Origin: Microbacterium ginsengisoli
GTDB taxonomy: Bacteria > Actinomycetota > Actinomycetes > Actinomycetales > Microbacteriaceae
Length of the DNA stretch: 64,000 nucleotides
Direction of reading: 5' to 3'
Assembly (NCBI RefSeq): GCF_000956535.1
Contig: NZ_JYIY01000073.1
Coordinates: forward strand, 81,069 to 145,068
Shown here: positions 34,093 to 42,937 of the stretch, in pieces
Position numbering within the stretch: position 1 is the stretch's first letter
Layout: every line of letters begins with the position of its first letter
Program-made: the position numbers and the translations under genes
Notes under the pieces: model-generated
Database searches by the model: none
The model's input: only the letters and a program-made list of their open reading frames with translations
What the model was told of the DNA's origin: nothing

Positions 34093-35088
34093 ATGCGTAC
34101 ACGCTTCGCCACCGCCGCCCTGCTCGCGGCGGTCGCCCTCAGCTTGACGGCCTGCCATCCGCAGGCATCGAGCGGCGGCTCTGCAGCCGGACCGTCATCT
34201 GTGCAGATCATCGTTCCCGCCGATCCTGGCGGCGGCTGGGACCAGACCGGTCGCGCGATCTCGTCGACTCTCACCGGCGACAAGCTGGTCGGCGCCGCTC
34301 CGGTCAACAACGTGGGCGGCGCCGGAGGCACTGTCGGCCTCGCCTCGCTCGCGAATGAGCGCAACCCGTACACCCTCATGGTCACGGGCCTGGTCATGGT
34401 GGGCGCGGTGGAGACGAACTCGGCGCAGAACCGACTCGAGGACACGACACCGATCGCCCGGCTGACCGACGAGCCCCTGGTGGTCGTCGTGCCCAAGGAT
34501 TCGCCGTACCAGACGCTCAAGGAGTTGGTCGACGCGGTGCTCGCCGATGGGCAGAAGATCACCATCACCGGCGGCTCCGCCGGTGGCGCCGACCACATCC
34601 TCGCGGGGCTGCTGCTCGAGGCCGCCGGCCTCGACGGGGCGGGCATCACCGAGAAGCTCAACTATGTGCCTAACTCCGGCGGCGGTGAAGCGGTGTCGCT
34701 GCTTCTCGGCAAGAACGCGTCGGCCGGCATCTCCGGCGTCGGCGAATTCGCCGAGTACGTCACCTCGGGTGACCTGCGCGCCCTCGCGGTGTCCAGTGAC
34801 GCTCCGGCGGCCCTGATCCCTTCGGCGCCCACCATGACCTCGCAGGGCTACGACGTCGTCTACACGAACTGGCGCGGGCTTCTCGCACCGGGCGGTATCA
34901 GTGCCGAGCAGAAGCAGCAACTGGTCGACCTGATCACCCGCATGCACGCATCGGCTGCGTGGCAGGCGACGCTCAAGGACAAGGGCTGGACGGACGCGTT
35001 CCTCACCGGGGATGAGCTCTCGACCTTCCTCACCGCCAACATCTCCGACGTGCAGTCGACGCTGAAGAACATCGGACTCACGTCGTGA
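34093..35088 (+). CDS. tctC: Tripartite tricarboxylate transporter substrate-binding lipoprotein
   Basis: A 331-residue lipoprotein of the TctC/Bug family. A signal peptide ends in LTAC (Cys at about residue 19), then VQIIVPADPGGGWDQTGRAI (given exactly 20), the characteristic ligand-loop opening, and NNVGGAGGTVGL. The protein should capture tricarboxylates outside the membrane and pass them to TctAB. ATG at 34093 has GAAGGAGAG upstream. The stop overlaps the tctB GTG (GTGA). Confidence 0.92.
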   Translation: MRTRFATAALLAAVALSLTACHPQASSGGSAAGPSSVQIIVPADPGGGWDQTGRAISSTLTGDKLVGAAPVNNVGGAGGTVGLASLANERNPYTLMVTGLVMVGAVETNSAQNRLEDTTPIARLTDEPLVVVVPKDSPYQTLKELVDAVLADGQKITITGGSAGGADHILAGLLLEAAGLDGAGITEKLNYVPNSGGGEAVSLLLGKNASAGISGVGEFAEYVTSGDLRALAVSSDAPAALIPSAPTMTSQGYDVVYTNWRGLLAPGGISAEQKQQLVDLITRMHASAAWQATLKDKGWTDAFLTGDELSTFLTANISDVQSTLKNIGLTS

Positions 35089-35639
35089 CGACGGACATCA
35101 CTCCCACCTCCGGGGCGGCGTCGCCGCCCCGGAGGTGGAGCGGGGATCGCATCGGGGAGCTCGTGTTCGCGGCGCTGGTGTTCGGCCTCGGCCTCTACGC
35201 GCTGATCGGCGCCTTCGCGATCCGCACCCCCGCCGGCGCCCAGGTGGGCCCGCGCGTCTTCCCGTATCTCGTGTCGGCGCTGCTCATCGGAGCCGGCACC
35301 GCACTTATCATCGGCGTACTCCGTGGCCGCCTCGGTCAACGCGAGGAGGGCGAGGACATCGATTCGAGTGCCCGCACCGACTGGTGGACGATCACGAAGC
35401 TCGTGCTGCTGTTCGTCGGCGTCGTTCTGCTGCTCGACGTTCTCGGCTGGTGGCTCACCGCAGCACTTCTGTTCGGCGGCGCAGCCCTCAGCCTCGGCGC
35501 CAAGAAGTGGTGGATCGCTCTCACGGCCGGGCTCATTCTGGGCATCGCGACCCAGATCCTGTTCGGCGAGGGCCTCGGGCTCTTCCTCCCCCGCGGCTGG
35601 GCATTCGACGCCTGGTACGGCCCCGGCCCCCTCTTCTAG
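35085..35639 (+). CDS. tctB: Tripartite tricarboxylate transporter small membrane subunit
   Basis: A 184-residue membrane protein with about four hydrophobic segments ([77 protein letters not shown]). This is the TctB/DUF1468 pattern between tctC and tctA. The GTG start overlaps the tctC stop; the end is seven bases before tctA. Confidence 0.9.
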   Translation: MTTDITPTSGAASPPRRWSGDRIGELVFAALVFGLGLYALIGAFAIRTPAGAQVGPRVFPYLVSALLIGAGTALIIGVLRGRLGQREEGEDIDSSARTDWWTITKLVLLFVGVVLLLDVLGWWLTAALLFGGAALSLGAKKWWIALTAGLILGIATQILFGEGLGLFLPRGWAFDAWYGPGPLF

Positions 35640-35646
35640 GAACCTC

Positions 35647-37308
35647 ATGGACAACATCTCCCTCCTCCTGCAGGGCTTCGCCACGGCCGTCCAGCCCGAG
35701 TACCTGCTGTTCGCGTTCATCGGCGTGCTCGTCGGAACTGCCGTCGGCGTACTCCCCGGCATCGGTCCGGCGATGACGGTGGCGCTCCTGCTGCCGTTGA
35801 CGTACTCACTGCCGCCCACCGCCGCGATCATCACGTTCGCAGGCATCTACTACGGCGGCATGTATGGCGGCTCGACCACGAGCATCCTGCTGAACACCCC
35901 CGGCGAGTCGGCGTCGGTCATCACGGCGATCGAAGGCAACAAGATGGCCAAACTCGGCCGAGGAGCAGCAGCGCTCGCGACTGCCGCCATCGGCTCATTC
36001 GTCGCCGGCACCATCGCGACCGCCCTCCTGACCCTCTTCGCACCAGTGATCGCCGGCTTCGCGGTCAACCTCGCGCCGGCCGACTTCGTGGCCCTCATCG
36101 TCGTGGCGTTCATCACGGTCGGCGCACTGCTGGGTTCGTCGGTCTCCCGCGGCATCGCCTCTCTCGGCATCGGCCTGTTCATCGGCCTCGTCGGCACCGA
36201 GCAGACCACCGGTCAGGCGCGTTACACGATGGGCATGCTTGCGCTCTCCGACGGCATCAGTGTGGTTCTCGTCGCGGTCGCGCTGTTCGCCGTCGGTGAG
36301 GCGCTCTACGTTGCAGCGAGACTGCGCAGCGGGCCGATCCCGATCATCCCCGTGACTCGCGGATGGCGCAGCTGGATGTCCCGCGAGGACTGGCGCCGAT
36401 CGTGGAAGCCATGGCTGCGCGGCACTGCGATCGGGTTCCCGATCGGCACGATCCCCGCGGGCGGCGCCGATGTCGCCACGTTCCTGTCGTACGCCACCGA
36501 GAAGCGCTTCTCGCGCCACAAGAAGCAGTTCGGCCGTGGGGCGATCGAAGGGGTCGCCGGCCCCGAGGCAGCCAACAACGCCGCCGCCGCCGGTGTGCTC
36601 GTCCCGCTCCTGACGCTCGGTCTTCCGACGACCGCGACCGCCGCGATCATCATCACGGCGTTCCAGTCGTACGGCATCCAGCCCGGGCCGCAGCTCTTCC
36701 AGTCGCAGGGCGACCTGGTGTGGGCGCTCATCGCGAGCCTCTATATCGGCAATGTGCTCCTGCTGGTGCTGAATCTGCCGCTCGCGGGCATCTGGGTGAA
36801 GCTCCTGCAGATCCCCCGTCCGTACCTCTACGCCGGAATCCTGACGTTCGCCGCCCTCGGCGCCTACGCGGTGAGGTTCTCGACGATCGATGTGCTCATC
36901 CTTCTGATCGTCGGGGCACTCGGGTATGTCATGCGGCGCTTCGGCTACCCGGTGGCCCCCCTCATCGTCGGCCTCATCCTCGGCCCGATGGGCGAGCAGC
37001 AGCTGCGCAAGGCGCTCCAGCTGAGCCAGGGCAACATGGGCGATCTCGTGCTGCATCCGTTCGCGGCGACGTGTTACGCGGTGCTGATCGTGCTCGTCAC
37101 CGCGGGACTGTGGCTCAAGCGTCGTCAGAACCGTTATGAGCGTGCCCTCGAGGCCTCGCTCGCCGCAACGACATCCCCCGCCGCAGCGGTGGATCGACTG
37201 TGGGACGAGGGCGAGCGTCCGTCCGAAGTGTCGACCGACGCGATTCGAGCGGAAGAGGCAACGCGTCTGGCGCGAGCCGCGCGGCGCGATCGACACGACG
37301 AGCGATGA
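35647..37308 (+). CDS. tctA: Tripartite tricarboxylate transporter large permease
   Basis: A 553-residue permease with about 10-12 membrane segments. Family hallmarks are [42 protein letters not shown] (given in part), [21 protein letters not shown] and [19 protein letters not shown], then [12 protein letters not shown]. It moves citrate or related acids with a cation gradient. A short charged cytoplasmic tail ends the protein. ATG at 35647 follows AGGAA. Confidence 0.94.
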   Translation: MDNISLLLQGFATAVQPEYLLFAFIGVLVGTAVGVLPGIGPAMTVALLLPLTYSLPPTAAIITFAGIYYGGMYGGSTTSILLNTPGESASVITAIEGNKMAKLGRGAAALATAAIGSFVAGTIATALLTLFAPVIAGFAVNLAPADFVALIVVAFITVGALLGSSVSRGIASLGIGLFIGLVGTEQTTGQARYTMGMLALSDGISVVLVAVALFAVGEALYVAARLRSGPIPIIPVTRGWRSWMSREDWRRSWKPWLRGTAIGFPIGTIPAGGADVATFLSYATEKRFSRHKKQFGRGAIEGVAGPEAANNAAAAGVLVPLLTLGLPTTATAAIIITAFQSYGIQPGPQLFQSQGDLVWALIASLYIGNVLLLVLNLPLAGIWVKLLQIPRPYLYAGILTFAALGAYAVRFSTIDVLILLIVGALGYVMRRFGYPVAPLIVGLILGPMGEQQLRKALQLSQGNMGDLVLHPFAATCYAVLIVLVTAGLWLKRRQNRYERALEASLAATTSPAAAVDRLWDEGERPSEVSTDAIRAEEATRLARAARRDRHDER

Positions 37309-37314
37309 CGGATG

Positions 37315-37343
37315 CCTCGGGTGGCCGGACCGGTCACCCGAGG
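37315..37343. terminator. Bidirectional terminator at the tctA / M15 peptidase junction
   Basis: CCTCGGGTG (37315-37323) pairs with CACCCGAGG (37335-37343), with extra CCGG/CCGG pairing inside. The right arm overlaps the stop codon of the converging carboxypeptidase gene. Confidence 0.6.
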
Positions 37344-38251
37344 TAGTTCGGCGCGGCGGGCAGTCCGAAGAACGCCTCGAGCGTGTGGAACCCGCCGTCA
37401 TGGTACGCCGCCGCGAGCTGCGGCCCGATGTAGCGCAGGTGCCAGGGCTCGGAGTCGTACCCCGACACCGCCGTCTGCCCCGGCTCGTAGCGCACGATGA
37501 ATCCGTAGCGCCAGCCGTTCTCGGCCACCCATTTCCCGGCCGCCGACGTGCCGAAGCCGTCCATCGTGCCGCATCCGGCAGAGGTGCACGAGACGACGTC
37601 CGTCGCGAACCCGGTCTGGTGCTCGCTGTATCCGGGATGAGCGCTCGTCGCATCGGCAGCCGCCTTGCCGCCGTTCGCGACATTCGACGCGTACGTGCTC
37701 ACCTGCGTCTGGTACGACCGGTAGCCGCTCACCACCCCGAGGCTGCCCACGCCCGCAGCGGCCGCGGCATCCGACATCGTGGTGAGGGCGGCAGCGGCGG
37801 ACGGCTGCAGTTGACCTGCCCCGTTCACGAGGCGCACACCGACCTTGGCGAGCGCGGCCGGCGCGAAGGACAGCGGCTCGAGCGGGCGCGCCTTGTCGAC
37901 GACGACCCAGACGTGGTTCGCGTCGGCGAGGGTGATGCAGGGGGCGTCTCCGGAGACCACGGCGTCGCGGAACGCGGCACCACCGCCCACGGCCGTGATG
38001 ACGGCCTCGTCGTCACGCGCGGCGAGCGCCGCGGTGACCGCCGGGTCGTCGCAGGGCTGCGGCGCCGGGTTGGGCGTCGACGTGAGTGCCGGGACGGGGA
38101 GAGCGGCAGCGACGGCAGGCGCAGCGGCCACGTGTCGCGGCGCCACGAGACGCGGCAGCACCGCGAACGCGCACGCCGACGCCACCACGATCGCGACCAG
38201 GCCGATCGTGACGGTCCATCGGAGCGCGGAGATCCGCGGGGCGTCGGCCAT
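37334..38251 (-). CDS. D-alanyl-D-alanine carboxypeptidase, VanY-like (M15B)
   Basis: A 305-residue membrane-anchored peptidoglycan hydrolase. One N-terminal transmembrane segment (about 13-34) is followed by an Ala/Pro-rich region and an M15 domain. The zinc ligands lie in SAHPGYSEHQTGFATDV (SxHxxGxAxD form) and in EPWHLRYIG. It trims the terminal D-alanine of stem peptides outside the membrane. ATG at 38251 is six bases after CACAAT. There is no vancomycin-resistance cluster near it, so a housekeeping role is likely. Confidence 0.9.
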   Translation of the reverse strand: MADAPRISALRWTVTIGLVAIVVASACAFAVLPRLVAPRHVAAAPAVAAALPVPALTSTPNPAPQPCDDPAVTAALAARDDEAVITAVGGGAAFRDAVVSGDAPCITLADANHVWVVVDKARPLEPLSFAPAALAKVGVRLVNGAGQLQPSAAAALTTMSDAAAAAGVGSLGVVSGYRSYQTQVSTYASNVANGGKAAADATSAHPGYSEHQTGFATDVVSCTSAGCGTMDGFGTSAAGKWVAENGWRYGFIVRYEPGQTAVSGYDSEPWHLRYIGPQLAAAYHDGGFHTLEAFFGLPAAPNYLG

Positions 38252-38263
38252 CAGTCCATTGTG
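38252..38263 (-). promoter_or_regulatory. Leaderless -10 box of the M15 carboxypeptidase
   Basis: Minus-strand CACAAT (plus-strand 38258-38263) lies six bases before the ATG. Confidence 0.4.
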
Positions 38264-38338
38264 TGCCGCGTTGCGTGCGGCCGCGACCCATCGCTTTCAC
38301 ATCCCCTCATCTATTTACGATATTGGGCCCCACCAGAC

Positions 38339-38373
38339 TTGACTTAACATCGATGCTTTGTTCGACTGTGCGC
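38339..38373 (+). promoter_or_regulatory. Complete leaderless promoter of the radical SAM gene
   Basis: A -35 TTGACT (38339-38344), a 17-base spacer, TCGACT at 38362-38367 in the -10 position, then six bases to ATG at 38374. The spacing is ideal although the -10 is weak. Confidence 0.45.
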
Positions 38374-39450
38374 ATGAGGTGGAACGGTCAACGCGTCGGA
38401 GAGACGGATGCCGCGGCCCTCGCGGGCCTCGACCGCGATGGCGGCATCGTGCGCAGCGTCACGACTCCCGAGTTCGCAGGCATCACCTTCCACGAGGTGC
38501 TGGCCAAGTCGGCGCTGAACCACGTGCCGGGGGCATCCGCGATGCCGTTCGACTGGACGGTGAACCCCTACCGCGGGTGCAGTCACGCCTGCGTCTACTG
38601 CTTCGCGCGCGGCACGCACACGTATCTCGACCTCGACGGCGGTCGCGACTTCGACACCCAGATCGTCGTGAAGATCAACGTCGCGGAGGTGCTCGCCGCC
38701 GAGGTGCGCCGCGGCAGCTGGGGCCGGGAGCACGTCGCCCTCGGCACCAACACCGATCCGTATCAGCGGGCGGAGGGGCGCTATCGGCTCATGCCGGGCA
38801 TCATCGACGCGCTCGCCTCCTCGGGCACACCGCTGTCGATCCTCACCAAGGGCACGCTGCTGCGCCGCGACCTCCCGCTGCTCGCCGCCGCGCACGACGA
38901 GGTGGACGTATCACTCGCGTTCTCGATCGCCGTGTTCGACGACGCCCTGCAGAGCGCTCTCGAACCCGGCACCCCGACGGCCGCCGCGCGCCTGGCGACG
39001 GTGCGGGCCGCCGCCGCCGCGGGCTTCCGCCCGACGGTGTTCCTGATGCCCGTGCTCCCCCACCTCACCGACTCGATCGCCCAGCTCGACGATGCGCTGC
39101 GGCGTATCCGTGAGGCGGGAGCGGCGCGCGTCGTCTACGGCGCTCTGCACCTGCGCCCGGGCGTGAAGCCGTGGTTCTTCTCGTGGCTCACGCGGGAGAG
39201 GCCCGAGCTCGTCGGGTCGTACCGCGGGCTGTTCCCCGGGGTGTCGGCGACGACCCCGGCCGCCTACCGGCAATGGCTCGCGCGACGGATGCGTCCGCTG
39301 CTGCGCGCCCATCGACTTGACGGGCGGGATGAGACCGAACTGCCCACGCGCACCCGTCGGGGCGCGGCATCCGCCCCGCCCGCGGTGCGCACGACGGGCG
39401 CCTCCGCGGTGCCCACCCCACAGACGACCGCGGCCGCCCGTCTGTTCTGA
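38374..39450 (+). CDS. Radical SAM protein of the Rv2578c family
   Basis: A 358-residue radical S-adenosylmethionine protein. The cluster motif is NPYRGCSHACVYCFAR, with Cys69, Cys73 and Cys76 (CX3CX2C), followed by a partial TIM barrel (VVKINVAEVLAAE, ALGTNTDPYQRAEG, SILTKGTLLRRDLPLL). Proteins annotated Rv2578c-like share this order; their substrate is unknown, and SplB (spore photoproduct lyase) relatives are distant. The Ala/Thr/Arg-rich tail (about 315-358) is poorly conserved. The stop codon lies inside a terminator hairpin. Confidence 0.85.
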   Translation: MRWNGQRVGETDAAALAGLDRDGGIVRSVTTPEFAGITFHEVLAKSALNHVPGASAMPFDWTVNPYRGCSHACVYCFARGTHTYLDLDGGRDFDTQIVVKINVAEVLAAEVRRGSWGREHVALGTNTDPYQRAEGRYRLMPGIIDALASSGTPLSILTKGTLLRRDLPLLAAAHDEVDVSLAFSIAVFDDALQSALEPGTPTAAARLATVRAAAAAGFRPTVFLMPVLPHLTDSIAQLDDALRRIREAGAARVVYGALHLRPGVKPWFFSWLTRERPELVGSYRGLFPGVSATTPAAYRQWLARRMRPLLRAHRLDGRDETELPTRTRRGAASAPPAVRTTGASAVPTPQTTAAARLF

Positions 39451-39463
39451 CGGGCGGCCGCGG
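39428..39463. terminator. Terminator hairpin overlapping the stop codon of the radical SAM gene
   Basis: A perfect 15-bp stem (39428-39442 with 39449-39463) around loop TGTTCT. The loop's final T and the right arm hold the TGA stop (39448-39450), so the hairpin is partly coding. It also lies downstream of the converging helicase gene and may stop both transcripts. Confidence 0.7.
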
Positions 39464-39497
39464 CGGCGTCGACGGGGCTCAGGCCCGCGTCATCGGA

Positions 39498-41726
39498 TCA
39501 GGCGTCGACCTCGGCGAGCTGGCGACCGGCGAGCTCCTCGATGAGGTCGTCGCCCGGGCGGGCATCCTCGAAGGGCGCGTTGATCTCGGCGCGCTCGAGC
39601 ATCTCCGTCATTCGACGACGACGCTGACGGGTGATGAGGGTCACGACCGTGCCTCTGCGACCCGCGCGTCCGGTGCGGCCCGAGCGGTGCAGGTAGGTCT
39701 TGTACTCGTCGGGAGCGTCGGCCTGCACCACGAGGTCGATGTCGTCGACGTGGATGCCGCGGGCCGCGACATCCGTCGCCACCAGCACACGCACCTTGCC
39801 GTCGGTCAGACGCTGCAGGTTGCGGGTGCGCTTGGCCTGGTTGAGGTCGCCGTGCAGCGCGACGGCCGGGATGCCGGCGTCGTCGAAGCTCTCGGCGAGC
39901 ATCTCGGCGTAGGCGCGGGTGCGGGCGAAGACGAGCGTCTTGCCCTCACGGTCGACGAGCGAGGTGACGACCTCGGCCTTGTCGCGGTGGTCGATCACGA
40001 GCACGCGGTGGTCGATCGTGCCCGACTCCTGCGTCTCACCGGCGACCTCGTAGACCTCGGGCTCGACGAGGAACTCGTCGACGAGCGCCGCGACCTCACG
40101 GTCGAGGGTCGCCGAGAAGAGCAGCTTCTGACTGCCCTCGGCGGTGCGACGCAGGATGCGCTGCACCGGCTCGACGAATCCGAGCTCGCACATGTGGTCG
40201 GCCTCGTCGAGCACCGCGATGCTCACCTCCGAGAGGTCGAGACGACCCTGCTCGATGAGGTCCTCGATGCGGCCCGGGGTGCCGATGATGATGTCGACGC
40301 CCTTCTTCAGCGCGCCGACCTGACGGGCCTGCGGGACGCCGCCGTAGATCTGCGTGGTGAACAGGCCGACGCTGCGGGCGATCGGCTGCACGGTGCGGTC
40401 GATCTGCAGCGCTAGCTCGCGCGTCGGCGCGAGGATGATCGCCTTGGGGGCGCGACCGTACTCGCGCTTGCTGCCGGCCTGCGCGCGCAGGATCGACTCG
40501 ACGAGCGGCGCGCCGAACGCGATCGTCTTGCCGGAGCCGGTGCGACCGCGGGCCAGCACGTCACGGCCGGCGAGGATCGGGCCGATCGTCGCCGCCTGGA
40601 TCGCGAACGGGGCGGCGGCGCCGAGCTCGGCGAGGGCCTTCACGATGTTCTGACCGAGACCGAGCTCGGCAAAACCCTGACCCTCGACGGTCTCGGCCTC
40701 GACGGCCTGCGCCTCGAGACGCTCGTGCACGACGTCGACGTGCTCCTCGAAGCGGGCAGGCTTCGCGTTCCAGTCGGCGCGGTTCGGGGCGTCGTCACGA
40801 CGGGGACGGGCATCGCGGCGGTCACCCGTGCGCGGGGCGCGGTCGTCGCGGCGGTCGCGGTCACCGAAGGAGGGACGGTCGCCGCGGTCGCGGTACGACG
40901 GACGGTCGTCACGGTCACGAGCCGGACGACGCTCCGCCCGGTCACCGTACGACGGACGCTCGGAACGCTCGCCGTACGGACGACGCTCGGCGCGGTCGCC
41001 GAAGGAGGGCCGGTCACCGCGGTCGCCATAAGCGGGACGCTCGTCACGGTCACGCGCCGGACGACGCTCGGCACGGTCACCGTACGACGGACGCTGGTCG
41101 CGGTCGCCGTATGCGGGACGCTCGGACCGCTGACCGTACGCGGGACGCTCGCCGCGGTCGCGATACGACGGACGGTCGTCACGGTCACGCGCCGGACGAC
41201 GCTCCGCGCGGTCACCGTACGACGGACGCTCGGAACGCTCGCCGTACGGACGACGCTCGGCGCGGTCGCCGAAGGAGGGACGGTCGCCGCGGTCGCCGTA
41301 CGCGGGGCGGTCGCCGCGATCGCGGTACGACGGACGCTCTCCGCCGCGGGCGGGACGATCGGTGCGGTCGCCGTACGACGGACGCTGGTCGCGGTCGCCG
41401 TAAGGGCGACGCTCGCCGCGGTCCTCGAAGGAACGACGGTCGTCGCGGTACGAGCCGCGACCGCCGTCGGCGGTGTGCTGACGGATGCCGCGAGCCTCGT
41501 CGCGGCCGGCCTTCTCCTGGGCGCTCCAGCGACGCTTGGGCGCCTCGGCGGCCTGCTCCTCGGCACGGTAGCCGCGGTGGTTGGGGCTCTTCGAACCAGG
41601 ACGGGCCGTGGCGCTCGAGCTCTCGCCGGGGCGGCGCTTGCGGTCCTGGAACCCGGTCTTCGACCCGTAGCGCGGGTCGAAGTTCTTCGCCGGACGACCG
41701 CCGGCGGGCTTCTTGTTCTTGGGCAT
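39498..41726 (-). CDS. DEAD-box RNA helicase with long Arg/Asp/Tyr-rich N-terminal repeat region
   Basis: A 742-residue cold-shock/ribosome-assembly type helicase. The core occupies about 345-710: Q-motif region FAIQAATIGPILAG, Walker A ARGRTGSGKT, PTRELALQ, TPGRIEDL, box II LDEADHM, FSATL, and C-terminal RGIHVDDIDLVV and HRSGRTGRAGRRG. The N-terminal 300 residues are almost only R, D, G, Y, P, S and E, with repeats such as RPSYGDR, RPAYGDR, ERRPYGERSE and ERRPARDRDDRPSY. Such disordered RGG/RD-like regions usually bind RNA or form condensates. ATG at 41726 has GAGGAAG upstream and a 185-base leader. Confidence 0.92.
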   Translation of the reverse strand: MPKNKKPAGGRPAKNFDPRYGSKTGFQDRKRRPGESSSATARPGSKSPNHRGYRAEEQAAEAPKRRWSAQEKAGRDEARGIRQHTADGGRGSYRDDRRSFEDRGERRPYGDRDQRPSYGDRTDRPARGGERPSYRDRGDRPAYGDRGDRPSFGDRAERRPYGERSERPSYGDRAERRPARDRDDRPSYRDRGERPAYGQRSERPAYGDRDQRPSYGDRAERRPARDRDERPAYGDRGDRPSFGDRAERRPYGERSERPSYGDRAERRPARDRDDRPSYRDRGDRPSFGDRDRRDDRAPRTGDRRDARPRRDDAPNRADWNAKPARFEEHVDVVHERLEAQAVEAETVEGQGFAELGLGQNIVKALAELGAAAPFAIQAATIGPILAGRDVLARGRTGSGKTIAFGAPLVESILRAQAGSKREYGRAPKAIILAPTRELALQIDRTVQPIARSVGLFTTQIYGGVPQARQVGALKKGVDIIIGTPGRIEDLIEQGRLDLSEVSIAVLDEADHMCELGFVEPVQRILRRTAEGSQKLLFSATLDREVAALVDEFLVEPEVYEVAGETQESGTIDHRVLVIDHRDKAEVVTSLVDREGKTLVFARTRAYAEMLAESFDDAGIPAVALHGDLNQAKRTRNLQRLTDGKVRVLVATDVAARGIHVDDIDLVVQADAPDEYKTYLHRSGRTGRAGRRGTVVTLITRQRRRRMTEMLERAEINAPFEDARPGDDLIEELAGRQLAEVDA
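40845..41425 (-). repeat. Coding tandem-repeat region of the DEAD-box helicase
   Basis: The DNA for residues about 100-294 is built of 24-60-base units. The clearest large copy pair is 40894-41027 and 41164-41297 (offset 270 bases, 90 codons), which differ at only about four of 134 positions. This indicates recent in-frame duplication. The repeats also keep unrelated frames open on both strands. Confidence 0.8.
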
Positions 41727-41767
41727 GGTGAGTTCTTCTTCCTCGTGTCTGAACGCACGAGAACAGC

Positions 41768-41785
41768 GCTCGGTTCATGCCGAGC
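41768..41785 (-). promoter_or_regulatory. Hairpin in the helicase 5' leader
   Basis: GCTCGG (41768-41773) pairs perfectly with CCGAGC (41780-41785) around six bases, 42 bases upstream of the start codon within the long untranslated leader. It may matter for cold-regulated or autoregulated expression. Confidence 0.4.
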
Positions 41786-41917
41786 ATCCCGGGCGCACGT
41801 GGGCCGGGGGCCGTTCAAGTGATGGTGGTCATGAGCGCCGAATAGCGCACACCATCGGCCCCGAGGACTCACACAAGAAAGAAAACCGCGTCACGCGGTG
41901 TCCGAAGCCGACCCTCT

Positions 41918-41948
41918 ATCTTAGCGCACGTCGCATTACGCTGAAGAC
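41918..41948. promoter_or_regulatory. Overlapping divergent promoters: DEAD-box helicase and aldose epimerase
   Basis: On the minus strand TAAGAT (plus-strand 41918-41923) is a strong -10, which would start a leader of about 185 bases before the helicase ATG. On the plus strand TACGCT (41937-41942) is six bases before the epimerase ATG at 41949, a leaderless start. The two -10 boxes are 13 bases apart, so polymerases should exclude one another. Confidence 0.55.
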
Positions 41949-42857
41949 ATGAGTGCTGCGCCGGCCACGGGCATCCCGTTTCACATCGGTCGGGGCGCGG
42001 TCTCGGCGTCCATCGCCCCCGTCGGCGCGGCGCTGCGCGCGGTGACGGTCGACGGCGTCGATCTCGTGCCCGGCTACCCCGATGAGCTGCCCACACCCGC
42101 TGCGTGCGGGGTCGTGCTGGTGCCGTGGCCGAACCGTGTGCGTGCCGGAGCCTGGAGCCAGCGCGACCGCAGCTACCAGCTCGCGCTCTCCGAGCCTCAG
42201 CTGGGCAACGCCTCGCACGGGCTGCTGCGCTTCGCCACGTATGCAGCCGACGAGGTCGCCCCGGACAGCGTCACCCTGCGGGCACCGGTCGTGCCCCAGA
42301 CCGGCTATCCGTTCCACCTCGAGACGCGCGTCACGTATCGCGTCGCGGAGCGCGGGATCGAGGTACGTCATGAGATCACCAATGTCGGCGGAGAGGACGC
42401 GCCCGTCGCCGTCGGAACGCATCCGTACCTGCAGATCTCGGATGTCGCGACCTCCGACCTGACCGTCGAGATCGACGCCGCGACCCGCTATCTGCTCGAC
42501 GACCGCAAGCTGCCCGTCGGTACCGCCCCGGTCGATGCCGCCCACGACCTGCGCACACCGCGTCGGGTCGGCGACCTCGACATCGACACCGCGTACGCCG
42601 ACCCGGTGCGCGACGACGAGGGGCGCATCCACGGGCTGCTGCGCGCCCCGGACGGACGCACCGTCGACCTCTGGGCGGGCGAGGGCTTCACCCACCTGCA
42701 GGCCTTCACCACCGACCGTTTCCCCGGCACCCCCGTCGCGATCGCGATCGAGCCGATGACGGCACCCGCCGACGCCCTCAACTCGGGCGATGGGCTGCGC
42801 TGGCTGGCGCCCGGTGAGAGCTGGCGATTGGTCTGGGGCATCGATCTCGTCGTGTGA
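41949..42857 (+). CDS. Aldose 1-epimerase family protein
   Basis: A 302-residue galactose-mutarotase-like enzyme. It has VVLVPWPNRVRAGAW, ASHGLLRFATY (first catalytic-site histidine), AVGTHPYLQ (second histidine) and AIEPMTAPADALNSGDGLRW (given 20), which contains the catalytic glutamate. It interconverts alpha and beta anomers of aldoses. ATG at 41949 follows TACGCT by six bases. Confidence 0.92.
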   Translation: MSAAPATGIPFHIGRGAVSASIAPVGAALRAVTVDGVDLVPGYPDELPTPAACGVVLVPWPNRVRAGAWSQRDRSYQLALSEPQLGNASHGLLRFATYAADEVAPDSVTLRAPVVPQTGYPFHLETRVTYRVAERGIEVRHEITNVGGEDAPVAVGTHPYLQISDVATSDLTVEIDAATRYLLDDRKLPVGTAPVDAAHDLRTPRRVGDLDIDTAYADPVRDDEGRIHGLLRAPDGRTVDLWAGEGFTHLQAFTTDRFPGTPVAIAIEPMTAPADALNSGDGLRWLAPGESWRLVWGIDLVV

Positions 42858-42937
42858 CCACGGATGACGACACCCCGCGCGTCGGGGGAATGGCGATGGA
42901 TGCCGCGCGGTTGCGGCCTCCTCGGAAAGGAACTCCC

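Noticed and set aside
37334..38251. VanY-like carboxypeptidase as part of a glycopeptide-resistance cluster
   Set aside because: No vanHAX or VanRS-type genes are nearby; the two-component system upstream is of the citrate type.
40845..41425. Regular repeats as a CRISPR array
   Set aside because: The repeats are in-frame coding units of a helicase tail, with no unique spacers and no cas genes.
40725..41822. A 365-codon plus-strand open frame rich in Val, Thr, Arg and Ala opposite the DEAD-box helicase repeats
   Set aside because: It mirrors the Arg/Asp/Tyr repeats of the helicase, has no family motifs and no ribosome-binding site; the repeat structure keeps unrelated frames open.
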